Shown: positions 7,988-15,702 of the stretch, piece after piece
How the letters are laid out: the number at the start of each line of letters is the position of its first letter
Position numbering within the stretch: position 1 is the first letter of the stretch
Assembly: GCA_963823565.1 (NCBI GenBank)
Contig: CAWGLR010000001.1
Location: forward strand, 1,116,001 to 1,180,000
DNA: 64,000 nucleotides
Source: RHKX01 sp963823565
Lineage (GTDB): Bacteria; Actinomycetota; Thermoleophilia; Solirubrobacterales; 70-9
Direction of reading: 5' to 3'
Notes under the pieces: model-generated
Database searches by the model: none
Told to the model about the DNA's origin: nothing
The model's input: the letters and a program-made list of their open reading frames with translations, nothing else
Program-made: the position numbers and the translations under genes

Positions 7988-9361
7988 ATGGCTGACACCT
8001 ATGACGTGATCGTGATCGGCTCGGGTCCGGGCGGCTATGTGGCCGCGATCCGAGCGGCCCAGCTCGGACTGAAGACCGCCGTCGTCGAGAAGGACGACGT
8101 GGTCGGCGGCCGCTGTCTCAACTACGCCTGCATCCCGGCGAAGACGATCCTCCGCGCCGCCGAGCTGATGGACGAGGCGCGCAACGGCGCCGAGCAGGGC
8201 ATCATCGCCAAGGACGTCTCGGTCGATGTAGCGAAGCTGCAGGAGCGCCGCGAGGCGGTTCGCAAGACGCTCACCGGGGGCGTCGCGGGCCTCTTCAAGA
8301 AGAACAAGGTCGAGGTCATCCAGGGGGAGGGCGCGCTGACCGAGAACGGCAACGTCAAGGTCGGCGACGAGACCTACGAGACGAAGAACGTCATCCTCGC
8401 CACCGGCTCCGTCGCGCTGCCGATCCCCGGCGTCGAGTTCGGCGGCCGCGTCCTCGACACCTGGGGCGCGTGGTCGCTGGAGGAGATGCCGAAGAGCATC
8501 GCCGTCGTCGGCGCTGGCGCATCAGGGTCGGAGATCGCCTCCGCCTACATCCGCTTCGGCGCCGAGGTGCGCCTGATCGAGATGCTCGACCAGATCCTCC
8601 CCGCCGAGGACAAGGACGTCGTCCGCGTCGTCGAGCGAACCTTCAAGAAGCAGGGCATCCAGGTCTCCACCGGCACGAAGGTCGAGAGCGTCGAGGCGGG
8701 CAAGAAGTCGGTGAAGTTCAAGGCCGGCGATGAAGACGTCGAGGTCGACTACCTCGTGATCGCCGGCGGCCGCGGGATCGACGCCGACGCGCTCGGCCTC
8801 GACGCGGCGGGCGTGACGGTCGACGAGGAGACCCGCAAGATCGCCATCGACGACAAGCAGATGACCTCGAAGGAGGGGATCTACGCGATCGGCGACCTCG
8901 TCCGCGGCCCCGCGCTCGCCCACAAGGCGTCGGAGGAGGGCATCGTCGCGGCCGAGGCGATCGCCGGCGAGAAGTACCACCCGATCGACGTCAGCTCGGT
9001 TCCCGGCGCCACCTTCACGCACCCGCAGGTCGCCAGCGTCGGCCTCACCGAGGCCCAGGCCAAGGAGGCCGGGCACGAGATCAAGACCGGCAAGTTCAAG
9101 CTCGGCGGAGTCGGCGCCGGCGCCGTGTACGACGACCGCGACGGCATCGTCAAGCTCGTCGTCGACTCCAAGTACGGCGAGATCCTCGGCGCCCACATCG
9201 TCGGCAACCGCGCCTGCGACATGATCGCCGAGCTCGTCACCATCAAGGAGCTCGAGGGCGGCTACCAGGAGCTGACGCGGATCGTCCATCCGCACCCGAC
9301 CATCTCCGAGGCGATCCCCGAGGCCGCGCGCGCGGTCGACGGCTGGGCGACGCACGCGTAG
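7988..9361 (+). CDS. lpdA: Dihydrolipoyl dehydrogenase (E3)
   Basis: This 457-residue flavoprotein reoxidises dihydrolipoyl groups of 2-oxoacid dehydrogenase complexes with NAD+. It has an FAD motif GSGPGGYVAAIRAAQLG, the redox pair in GGRCLNYACIPAK (Cys-X4-Cys; most E3s have CLNxGCIPSK), an NAD motif GAGASGSEIAS near residue 180, and the C-terminal HPHPTISEAIPEA with the catalytic His-Glu. I chose the ATG at 7988 over one 18 nt upstream because of the fold start ADTYDVIVIG and the leaderless promoter. It probably serves both the pdh and the branched-chain complexes, neither of which has its own E3 here. Confidence 0.96.
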   Translation: MADTYDVIVIGSGPGGYVAAIRAAQLGLKTAVVEKDDVVGGRCLNYACIPAKTILRAAELMDEARNGAEQGIIAKDVSVDVAKLQERREAVRKTLTGGVAGLFKKNKVEVIQGEGALTENGNVKVGDETYETKNVILATGSVALPIPGVEFGGRVLDTWGAWSLEEMPKSIAVVGAGASGSEIASAYIRFGAEVRLIEMLDQILPAEDKDVVRVVERTFKKQGIQVSTGTKVESVEAGKKSVKFKAGDEDVEVDYLVIAGGRGIDADALGLDAAGVTVDEETRKIAIDDKQMTSKEGIYAIGDLVRGPALAHKASEEGIVAAEAIAGEKYHPIDVSSVPGATFTHPQVASVGLTEAQAKEAGHEIKTGKFKLGGVGAGAVYDDRDGIVKLVVDSKYGEILGAHIVGNRACDMIAELVTIKELEGGYQELTRIVHPHPTISEAIPEAARAVDGWATHA

Positions 9362-9465
9362 GGGCGCGGCTTCGCCGCGCAGCACGGCCGCTGCGCGGCC
9401 CTGAGCACGCTCGCTTCGCTCGCTTGAGCGAGTAGCCGCTACCGCTACCCGCTACTTGCTACAAG
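9361..9465 (-). repeat. Composite dispersed repeat, copy A (intergenic, hairpin-rich)
   Basis: The gap after lpdA holds three back-to-back perfect hairpins: GCGCGG/CCGCGC (9364-9380), GGCCGC/GCGGCC (9386-9400) and CTCGCT/AGCGAG (9419-9432). They are followed by iterated GCTACC/GCTAC units up to 9462. Read on the minus strand the order is GTAGC-type units, then AGCGAGCGTGCTCA, the same order as inside the two E2 genes (copies B and C). It may also end lpdA transcription. Confidence 0.75.
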
Positions 9466-9475
9466 CTTTGCGCCC

Positions 9476-10117
9476 ATGACACTCGAGGTCCATCCCGGCG
9501 GCGGCGCTGAGCACGCACCCGCCCCCGAGCGCCCCACCACCTTCTACTTCGACCTCGGCTCGCCCTACGCCTACCTGTCGGCGGAGCGGATCAGCCGCCT
9601 GTTCACCGAGGCGGATCTCGAGCAGCCGGAATGGCAGCCGATCCTGCTCGGTGGGCTGTTCGCGCGCTTCGGCCGCGGCTCGTGGGCGGAGACCGACCAT
9701 CGCGCGGCGGGGATGGCGGAGGTCGAAAGGCGGGCCGCCGAGTACGGCCTGCAGCAGGTCCGCTGGCCTGACCCGTGGCCGGGGAACATGCTCTACGCGA
9801 TGCGGGTCGCGACCTACGCGAAGTCGATCGGGCGCACGATCTCCTTCGCTCTCGCCGCCTTCCGCCAGGCGTTCGCCGGCGGGCGCGACCTCGGCGTCCC
9901 CGACAACGTCGCGATCGCCGCCGCCGCCTGCGAGCTGCACCCGAACGCGATCGCCAAGGGGGCGGGCAGCCAGTCGGTCAAGGACCGCCTGCGCGCGGCG
10001 ACCGACCGGGCCGGGGACCGCGGCGTCACCGGCGTGCCCGCGGTCGTCGTCGGCGACGAGGTGTTCTGGGGGGACGACCACCTCGAGCTGGCGGTCGCCG
10101 CGGCGAAACGCATCTAG
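9476..10117 (+). CDS. DsbA-fold oxidoreductase / 2-hydroxychromene-2-carboxylate isomerase-like
   Basis: This 213-residue thioredoxin-fold protein has FYFDLGSPYAYLSAERI near residue 23, an inserted helical domain with MLYAMRVATYAKSIG and FALAAFRQAFAGGRDL, and the cis-Pro region GVTGVPAVVVGDEVFWGDDHLEL near the end. The CxxC pair of true disulfide oxidases is missing and replaced by a SPY motif, as in the glutathione-dependent HCCA isomerase branch. The substrate is unknown. It lies alone between the repeat and the pdh operon. Confidence 0.82.
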   Translation: MTLEVHPGGGAEHAPAPERPTTFYFDLGSPYAYLSAERISRLFTEADLEQPEWQPILLGGLFARFGRGSWAETDHRAAGMAEVERRAAEYGLQQVRWPDPWPGNMLYAMRVATYAKSIGRTISFALAAFRQAFAGGRDLGVPDNVAIAAAACELHPNAIAKGAGSQSVKDRLRAATDRAGDRGVTGVPAVVVGDEVFWGDDHLELAVAAAKRI

Positions 10118-10251
10118 GGCGGACTCAGCCCTGGGAGGGCGGCGCGACTCCCCAGCCCCAGCGCTCCCCCTCTCCCATGCGCCAAAGGCGGCGTGACGCG
10201 GTCGCGGGCCCGGCCGCGCGGCGCGCCGATTTTCACGATCGCCCGCTTGGG

Positions 10252-10257
10252 TAGGCT
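10252..10257 (+). promoter_or_regulatory. -10 element (TAGGCT) of the pdh operon
   Basis: TAGGCT lies 8 nt before the TTG start of pdhA at 10266. No ribosome site is visible, so pdhA mRNA is probably leaderless. Confidence 0.45.
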
Positions 10258-10265
10258 AGGCCTGC

Positions 10266-11585
10266 TTGGCCGATCAACAGCAGACGAGCTCGATTCACAC
10301 GCCCGCGGGGGTGCTGGAGAGCTCACGCGGCTCCGCGCTTCCCGACACTGACACCTGCCGCGAGCTGCTGCGCCAGATGGCGCTGATCCGGCGCTTCGAG
10401 GAGGAGGCGGGACGCCAGTATCAGCGGGCGAAGGCCGGCGGCTTCCTCCATCTGGCGATCGGCGAGGAGGCGACGATCGTCGGCACCACTTCGGTGATGC
10501 GCGCCGACGACTACCTGATCGGGACCTACCGGACCCACGGGCACGCGATCGCCCGCGGCACCGATCCGAGGAACGTGATGGCCGAGCTGTTCGGACGCGA
10601 GGACGGGACTGCGCGCGGGCGCGGTGGCTCGATGCACATCTTCGACGGCGAGCGCCGGTTCATGGGCGGCTACGGGGTCGTCGGCGGCAACCTCCCGATC
10701 GCCGCCGGGCTCGCCCTCGCCTCCGACCTGCGGGGCACCGACGAGGCGACCGTCTGCATGTTCGGCGACGGCGCGTCCAACACCGGCAACTTCGGCGAGA
10801 CGATGAACCTCGCGGCGCTGTGGAGCCTGCCGATCGTCTTCCTCGTCGAGAACAACCTCTACGGGATGGGGACTGCGATCGAGCGCCACTCCGCCGTCAC
10901 CGACCTCTCCCACAAGGCGGAGGGGCTGGGCGTACCCGGCGAGCGCGTCGACGGGATGGACGTGGTCGCGATTCGCGAGTGCGTCTCCGACCACCTGCGC
11001 ATCGCGCGGGAGGAGCGACGGCCGACGCTCGTCGAGGCGTTCACCTACCGCTACCGAGGCCACTCCGCCGCCGACCCCGAGGTCTATCGCGAGAAGTCCG
11101 AGGTGCAGGAGTGGCAGCAGCGGGACCCGATCGAGACGTTCAACCGCCGCCTCGTCGAGGCCGGGATCGTCGAGGACGGGCACCTCGACTCGCTGCGCGA
11201 GAAGATCGACTCTCAGATCGCCGAGGTCGTCGAGTTCGCGGACAACTCCCCCGAGCCGCCGCTCGACTCCCTCTACGACAACCTCTACGTGCTCGACGAG
11301 GAGCGCGAGGGCTGGTACGCGGTCGACGAGCGCACGCCCGACCCGTTCCGCGGCGAGCGCGAGCGCGAGGCGGCCGAGCGCGAGCGTGTGCGCGACCTGC
11401 ACGAGGCGGGCGCCGCCTACGCCGGCGAGGGCAGCCCGCGCGGCGAGGGCGGCCAGGCACAGGGGCCGGCCGACGACGAGGGCCGGCCCACCGACGAGGC
11501 CCAGGAGCAGGAGGAGGGCCACGTCGACGCGCCGTCGCAGGTCGAGGGGAGCAATCCGCAGGACCAGCGCGGGGACGAGCGCTGA
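10266..11585 (+). CDS. pdhA: Pyruvate dehydrogenase-type E1 component, alpha subunit
   Basis: This 439-residue TPP-dependent subunit decarboxylates a 2-oxoacid, probably pyruvate, and passes the acyl group to E2 lipoate. It has MALIRRFEEEAG, GFLHLAIGEEA, RTHGHAIARGTDP, GRGGSMHIFD and the TPP/Mg motif running from GDGASNTGNFGE to VENN at about residues 160-197. The TTG start at 10266 fits the leaderless promoter. Beyond the normal end (about residue 350) is an unusual 85-residue Glu/Gly/Gln-rich tail, probably disordered. Its TGA overlaps the pdhB ATG by one base. Confidence 0.92.
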   Translation: MADQQQTSSIHTPAGVLESSRGSALPDTDTCRELLRQMALIRRFEEEAGRQYQRAKAGGFLHLAIGEEATIVGTTSVMRADDYLIGTYRTHGHAIARGTDPRNVMAELFGREDGTARGRGGSMHIFDGERRFMGGYGVVGGNLPIAAGLALASDLRGTDEATVCMFGDGASNTGNFGETMNLAALWSLPIVFLVENNLYGMGTAIERHSAVTDLSHKAEGLGVPGERVDGMDVVAIRECVSDHLRIAREERRPTLVEAFTYRYRGHSAADPEVYREKSEVQEWQQRDPIETFNRRLVEAGIVEDGHLDSLREKIDSQIAEVVEFADNSPEPPLDSLYDNLYVLDEEREGWYAVDERTPDPFRGEREREAAERERVRDLHEAGAAYAGEGSPRGEGGQAQGPADDEGRPTDEAQEQEEGHVDAPSQVEGSNPQDQRGDER

Positions 11586-12574
11586 TGGCGACGATGCGGA
11601 TGCGCGAGGCGCTGAACGCGGCGCTGCGCGAGGAGATGGAGCGGGACGAGGACGTCTTCCTGATGGGCGAGGACATCGGCGTCTTCGAGGGGGCGTTCAA
11701 GGTCACCGAGGGGTTGATGAAGCAGTTCGGTGAAAGGCGCGTGCGCGACACCCCGATCTCGGAGAACACGATCGTCGGCACCGGCGTCGGCGCGGCGATG
11801 GCGGGCCTACGCCCGGTGGTCGAGCTGATGACGGTGAACTTCTCGCTGCTCGCCTTCGACCAGATCATCAACCACGCCGCTGCGATCCCCTACATGTTCA
11901 ACGGCCAGGTCCGGGTGCCGATGGTCATCCGCATGCCGGGCGGCGGCGGGCACCAGCTCGGCCCGACCCACTCCCACTCCTTCGAGGCGATGTTCCTCCA
12001 GATCCCGGGCCTGCTCGTCGCCTGCCCCTCCGACGCCGCCGACGGCAAGGGCCTGCTGAAGACCGCGATCCGCGACGACAACCCGGTCGTCTTCATCGAG
12101 CACGAGACCCTCTACGGCGTCCGCGGCGAGGTCCCCGAGGGCGACGACCACCTCGTCCCGTTCGGCGAGGCGGTCGTCCGCCGCGAGGGCACAGACGTGA
12201 CGGTCATCGCGATCCTGAAGATGGCCCACGAGGCCGAGCGCGCGGCGAAGACGCTCGCCGAAGAACACGGCGTCGAGGCCGAGGTGATCGACCCGCGAAC
12301 GCTGCGGCCGCTCGACCTCGACACGATCCTAGCCTCGGTGCGCAAGACCAACCGGGTCGTGATCGTCGAGGAGGGCTGGCCCCACGGCGGCGTCGGCGCG
12401 AACCTCGCGGCGCTGATCCAGGAGCAGGCCTTCGACCACCTCGACGCGCCGATCCAGCGCGTCACCGGCGCCGACGTCCCGATGCCCTACTCGAAGCGGC
12501 TCGAGCAGAGCGCCATCCCCCACCCCGAGCACATCGTCAGCGCCGTCCTCGAGACGACCGAGGGAGCGGTCTAG
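11585..12574 (+). CDS. pdhB: Pyruvate dehydrogenase-type E1 component, beta subunit
   Basis: This 329-residue partner of pdhA forms the alpha2beta2 E1 active site. It shows MRMREALNAALREEM, FLMGEDIGVFEGAFKVT (the TPP-contacting Glu), DTPISENTIVGTGVGAAMAG, RMPGGGGHQLGPTHS and VIVEEGWPHGGVGANLAAL. Length is as expected. The ATG overlaps the pdhA stop (TGATG), and pdhC starts 2 nt after the stop, so translation of the three subunits is likely coupled. Confidence 0.94.
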   Translation: MATMRMREALNAALREEMERDEDVFLMGEDIGVFEGAFKVTEGLMKQFGERRVRDTPISENTIVGTGVGAAMAGLRPVVELMTVNFSLLAFDQIINHAAAIPYMFNGQVRVPMVIRMPGGGGHQLGPTHSHSFEAMFLQIPGLLVACPSDAADGKGLLKTAIRDDNPVVFIEHETLYGVRGEVPEGDDHLVPFGEAVVRREGTDVTVIAILKMAHEAERAAKTLAEEHGVEAEVIDPRTLRPLDLDTILASVRKTNRVVIVEEGWPHGGVGANLAALIQEQAFDHLDAPIQRVTGADVPMPYSKRLEQSAIPHPEHIVSAVLETTEGAV

Positions 12575-12576
12575 AG

Positions 12577-13878
12577 GTGGCGGCCGACGTCGTCATGCCG
12601 CGGCTCTCCGACTCGATGGAGGAGGGCACCGTGCTGACCTGGATGAAGTCGGTCGGCGACGAGGTCGCGGTCGGCGACGAGCTCGTCGAGATCGAGACCG
12701 ACAAGGCCAACATGGTCTACGAGTCCGACGCGGCCGGGACGCTGATCGAGATCGTCGCCGAGGAGGGCGCGACGCTGCCGATCGGGGAGGTCATCGCCCG
12801 GGTCGGGGAGGCGGGCGAGGCGAAGGGCGGCGACGGGGACGAACAAGCAGCGAGTAGCAAGGAGCAGGTAGCGCCCGAAGCCGAGCCGCCCTCAGAGGAC
12901 GGGGCTACCGGCTCCACCGAGCGCAGCGAGCGTGCTCAAGGCGGCGAAGCCGAGCGTGCTCCCGGAGAGCGCATCAAAGCCTCTCCCCTCGCCAGGCGCA
13001 TCGCCCGCGACCGGGGCGTCGACCTCGCGTCGCTGTCGGGCTCGGGGCCCGGCGGGCGGATCATCAAGGCGGACGTCGAGGGCGCGGCGAGCGGTCCCGA
13101 GACCCCGGAGGCGGCAACTGCCCCCGGGCCGGCCGCTCCCGCCGCCGGTCCCACACCCGGCGTGCGCGAGAAGCCGGAGACCGCGCGCGGCACCGCCGAG
13201 ACGATCGAGCTGTCGAAGCTGCAGCAGACGGTCGCGCGGCGGATGGCGGAGTCGAAGGCGACCGCGCCGCACTTCTACCTGACGACCGAGATCGACATGG
13301 CGCGAGCGGTCGAGGCGCGGGCGCGGATCAAGGCGGCGGCCGGGGAGGGCGACGTCGTGCCGTCGTTCAACGACATGGTGGTCAAGGCCTGCGCGCTGGC
13401 GCTCCGCGAGTTCCCGCGCGCGAACGGCGCCTACCGCGACGGCGCGGTCGAGGAGTACTCGCGGGTGAACGTCGGAATCGCGGTCGCCGCGCGCGACGCG
13501 CTGGTCGTGCCGACGATCTTCGACGTCGACCGGAAGGGGCTGCGCCAGATCGCCGAGGAGTCCCGAGCGCTGGCGGCACGCGTGCGCGAGGGAACGATCA
13601 CGCCGCCGGAGCTGTCCGGCGGAACCTTCACCGTGTCGAACCTAGGGATGTACGGAGTGACCAGCTTCGCCGCCGTCATCAACCCGCCGCAGGCGGCGAT
13701 CCTCTCGGTCGGCTCGATCGAGGAGGTCCCGGTCGTCCGCGACGGCGCGATCGTCCCCGGCAGCCGCATGTCGGCGACCCTGGCATGCGACCACCGCATC
13801 CTCTACGGGGCCGACGGCGCCCAGCTCCTGAGGAGGATCCGCGACTTGTTAGAGGAACCTGTGTTCCTGGCACTGTGA
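12577..13878 (+). CDS. pdhC: Dihydrolipoamide acyltransferase (E2) of the pyruvate-type complex
   Basis: This 433-residue E2 has one lipoyl domain (residues 1-80, lipoyl Lys in IETDKANM near residue 45), a peripheral-subunit-binding domain (SPLARRIARDRGVDL, about 140-175), and a catalytic CAT domain from about 205 with SFNDMVVKACALAL, VSNLGMYGVTSF and the active-site DHRILYGADGAQLL. It starts with GTG. The linker between lipoyl and binding domains (about residues 88-133) is coded by the composite dispersed repeat (copy B), giving SSKEQVAPEA and GEAERAPGER. lipA and lipB, which make its cofactor, are also in this window. Confidence 0.94.
   Translation: MAADVVMPRLSDSMEEGTVLTWMKSVGDEVAVGDELVEIETDKANMVYESDAAGTLIEIVAEEGATLPIGEVIARVGEAGEAKGGDGDEQAASSKEQVAPEAEPPSEDGATGSTERSERAQGGEAERAPGERIKASPLARRIARDRGVDLASLSGSGPGGRIIKADVEGAASGPETPEAATAPGPAAPAAGPTPGVREKPETARGTAETIELSKLQQTVARRMAESKATAPHFYLTTEIDMARAVEARARIKAAAGEGDVVPSFNDMVVKACALALREFPRANGAYRDGAVEEYSRVNVGIAVAARDALVVPTIFDVDRKGLRQIAEESRALAARVREGTITPPELSGGTFTVSNLGMYGVTSFAAVINPPQAAILSVGSIEEVPVVRDGAIVPGSRMSATLACDHRILYGADGAQLLRRIRDLLEEPVFLAL
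12841..12975 (+). repeat. Composite dispersed repeat, copy B, inside the pdhC linker
   Basis: The segment opens with GCAGCGAGTAGCAAGGAGC and GGTAGC units, passes through a GC-rich centre, and closes with two copies of GAGCGTGCTC (in AGCGAGCGTGCTCA and in GCGAAGCCGAGCGTGCTCCC). The last 20 bases are identical to the end of copy C in the second E2 gene. It keeps the frame and avoids stops. Confidence 0.75.
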
Positions 13879-14408
13879 CCACCACGACCGAGACAGGCGA
13901 GCGGGAGGTCCCGCCCTCCGGGCGTAAGCCGAAGACGATCGACGTGCCCTTGGAGGAGCTGCCGCCGATCGACGAGCACTACATCGACGTCGAGGCGCCG
14001 GCCGGCGACACCTACGCGGCGCTCTTCCCGGCGATCGAGCGCTTCTTCGACGGCCGCTTCGCCCAGGGGTACTGCGAGCGCGTCGGCGCGATCGAGACCG
14101 AGAAGCGCGGCGACCTGCACCACCCCGGCGGCACGCTTCCCGGGTTCACGGTGACCCGGGCGATCGAGCCGGTGATGCTGGCGCTCGCCGGCGAGCACCG
14201 GTTCGCCAAGTACGCGGTGGTCTTCCGCATCGACCTTTTCCCCGAGAAGCGCTCACGGGTGAAGCTCGAGACGCGCGCCGCCTTCACGCCCGGCAAGGGC
14301 CGGATCTACAAGGCCGCCGTCGTCGGCACCCACGGGCACGTCCTGGTCGTCAATCGGATGCTGCGCGCGATCAAGCGCGGCGCCGAGTGCGGCGACGACG
14401 AAGGCTGA
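13875..14408 (+). CDS. Conserved hypothetical protein
   Basis: This 177-residue protein has a GTG start overlapping the pdhC stop (GTGA), so it is probably the fourth gene of the pdh operon. After a charged leader it has PPIDEHYIDVEAPAGDTYAAL, which resembles the opening strand-helix of SRPBCC/DUF2867-type proteins, then GFTVTRAIEPVMLALAGEHRFA and a basic end. No catalytic motif is visible and I cannot name a function. An ATG further upstream in frame exists but would lie deep inside pdhC. Confidence 0.6.
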   Translation: MTTTTETGEREVPPSGRKPKTIDVPLEELPPIDEHYIDVEAPAGDTYAALFPAIERFFDGRFAQGYCERVGAIETEKRGDLHHPGGTLPGFTVTRAIEPVMLALAGEHRFAKYAVVFRIDLFPEKRSRVKLETRAAFTPGKGRIYKAAVVGTHGHVLVVNRMLRAIKRGAECGDDEG

Positions 14409-14409
14409 G

Positions 14410-14862
14410 ATGCGACGCGCTCGGCCGCTGGCCGTCTGCCTCGCCGTGCTCGCGGCGCTGACCCTCGCGGCGCCGAGCGTGGCCGGGACGAAGCAGCGGG
14501 TCGCCGCGGGCGACTACGACGCGACGCTCGTCACCCCGCCCGGCGACTACACCTTCGGGCGCTTCACCGTCGCCAAGGCCGAGGGCAAGCGCGCGATCGT
14601 GCCGAGCGACGATCTCGGCGCCATCTACTACCCCGACGCGAACGAGTGCGAGAAGCTGGCCGCGCCGCTCGTCGCGGAGACGATCCGGGTCAACCGGCGC
14701 GGAAAGTTCCGGATCCGCGAGCGCACGGGGGCGGACGCCGGCGACCTCGTCGTCACCTGGAGCGGGCGCTGGACCGAGCCGCGCCTGGTCAGCGGCAGGA
14801 TCGTCATCCGCTACGGGGAGTGCGTGTCGCGGCAGCGATGGACCGGCGCCCCGGCCTCCTAG
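14410..14862 (+). CDS. Hypothetical secreted protein
   Basis: This 150-residue protein begins with a signal peptide (RRARPLAVCLAVLAALTLA, likely cut after PSVAG). The mature part is strand-rich and ends with a single pair of cysteines (CEKL and GECVS), which could form a disulfide. The ATG lies 1 nt after the preceding stop. I do not recognise the family. A 13-bp hairpin overlaps its stop codon. Confidence 0.65.
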   Translation: MRRARPLAVCLAVLAALTLAAPSVAGTKQRVAAGDYDATLVTPPGDYTFGRFTVAKAEGKRAIVPSDDLGAIYYPDANECEKLAAPLVAETIRVNRRGKFRIRERTGADAGDLVVTWSGRWTEPRLVSGRIVIRYGECVSRQRWTGAPAS

Positions 14863-14873
14863 GCCGCGGCGCC
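14845..14873 (+). terminator. Hairpin overlapping the stop of the secreted protein gene
   Basis: The arms 14845-14857 and 14861-14873 pair at 12 of 13 positions around a CCT loop, and the TAG stop sits at the loop edge. There is no T-run, so its strength as an intrinsic terminator is uncertain. It separates the pdh operon from lipB. Confidence 0.5.
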
Positions 14874-14892
14874 GCCGTGCCACACTGGCCTC

Positions 14893-15702
14893 GTGGCCGG
14901 CACTGAACCGCTCGTCTGCCTTCGCCTCGGCCTCGTCCCCTACGGGGCCGCCCTCGCGATCCAGCGCAACCTCGCCGAGATGCGCGCCGCCGGCCGGATC
15001 GGAGACCGCCTCCTCCTGCTCGAGCACCCGCCGGTGCTGACGAAGGGCCGCCGAACCGACGCGCGCGAGCTCGGAATGGGCGAGGACTGGTACCGGATGC
15101 AGGGCATCGAGGTCTGCGAGACCGACCGCGGCGGGCGCGTCACCTACCACGGCCCCGGCCAGCTCGTCGCCTATCCGATCGTCGACATCGCCGAGGTCGA
15201 TCCGGGCGCGGGCCCCGACGTCCACGCCTGGGTCCGGCTGCTCGAGCGCGTGATGATCGACTCGCTGGCCGCCCACGGCGTCCCCGCGCAGGTGTTCGAC
15301 GGGCTCGCGGGCGTTTGGACCGCGGGAGCGCCGCCCCTGCCGCTCGGGACGATGGGACCGCAGGGCGCCCCTGTCGCCGCCGGCTCCCCCGAGCTGGCCG
15401 AGGCGGGCGGCGAGGCGCGGAAGATCGGCTCGATCGGCATCCACGTCAGCCGCGGCATCTCGACCCACGGCCTGGCGATCAACGTCAACAACGACCTTCA
15501 GCCCTTCGAGTGGATCGTCCCCTGCGGGATCGAGACCGCGCGCATGACCTCGCTCTCCCGCGAGCTCGGCGCAGAGCAGGACTTCGCCGCCTTCACCGAG
15601 ACGGTCCGGGGCGCGTTCGGCGCGGCGATGGGGCGCGAGGTGGCCGACGCCTGCAAGGAGGAGCTGGAGGGAGTCGCCGCTGCTGCCGCCGCCGCCGGCT
15701 AG
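14893..15702 (+). CDS. lipB: Octanoyl-[ACP]:protein N-octanoyltransferase
   Basis: This 269-residue enzyme moves octanoate from ACP to lipoyl domains. It has LLEHPPVLTKGRR, RGGRVTYHGPGQLVAYPI near residue 78, SIGIHVSRGISTHGLAIN and the catalytic Cys in VPCGIE near residue 214. LipA then inserts sulfur. Unusual is a Gly/Pro-rich insert of about 35 residues (AGAPPLPLGTMGPQ onwards, near residues 143-175) between GVWT and RKIGSIG, where most LipB proteins are nearly contiguous. GTG start. The 3' end overlaps the convergent UbiB-like gene by 4 nt. Confidence 0.93.
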   Translation: MAGTEPLVCLRLGLVPYGAALAIQRNLAEMRAAGRIGDRLLLLEHPPVLTKGRRTDARELGMGEDWYRMQGIEVCETDRGGRVTYHGPGQLVAYPIVDIAEVDPGAGPDVHAWVRLLERVMIDSLAAHGVPAQVFDGLAGVWTAGAPPLPLGTMGPQGAPVAAGSPELAEAGGEARKIGSIGIHVSRGISTHGLAINVNNDLQPFEWIVPCGIETARMTSLSRELGAEQDFAAFTETVRGAFGAAMGREVADACKEELEGVAAAAAAAG

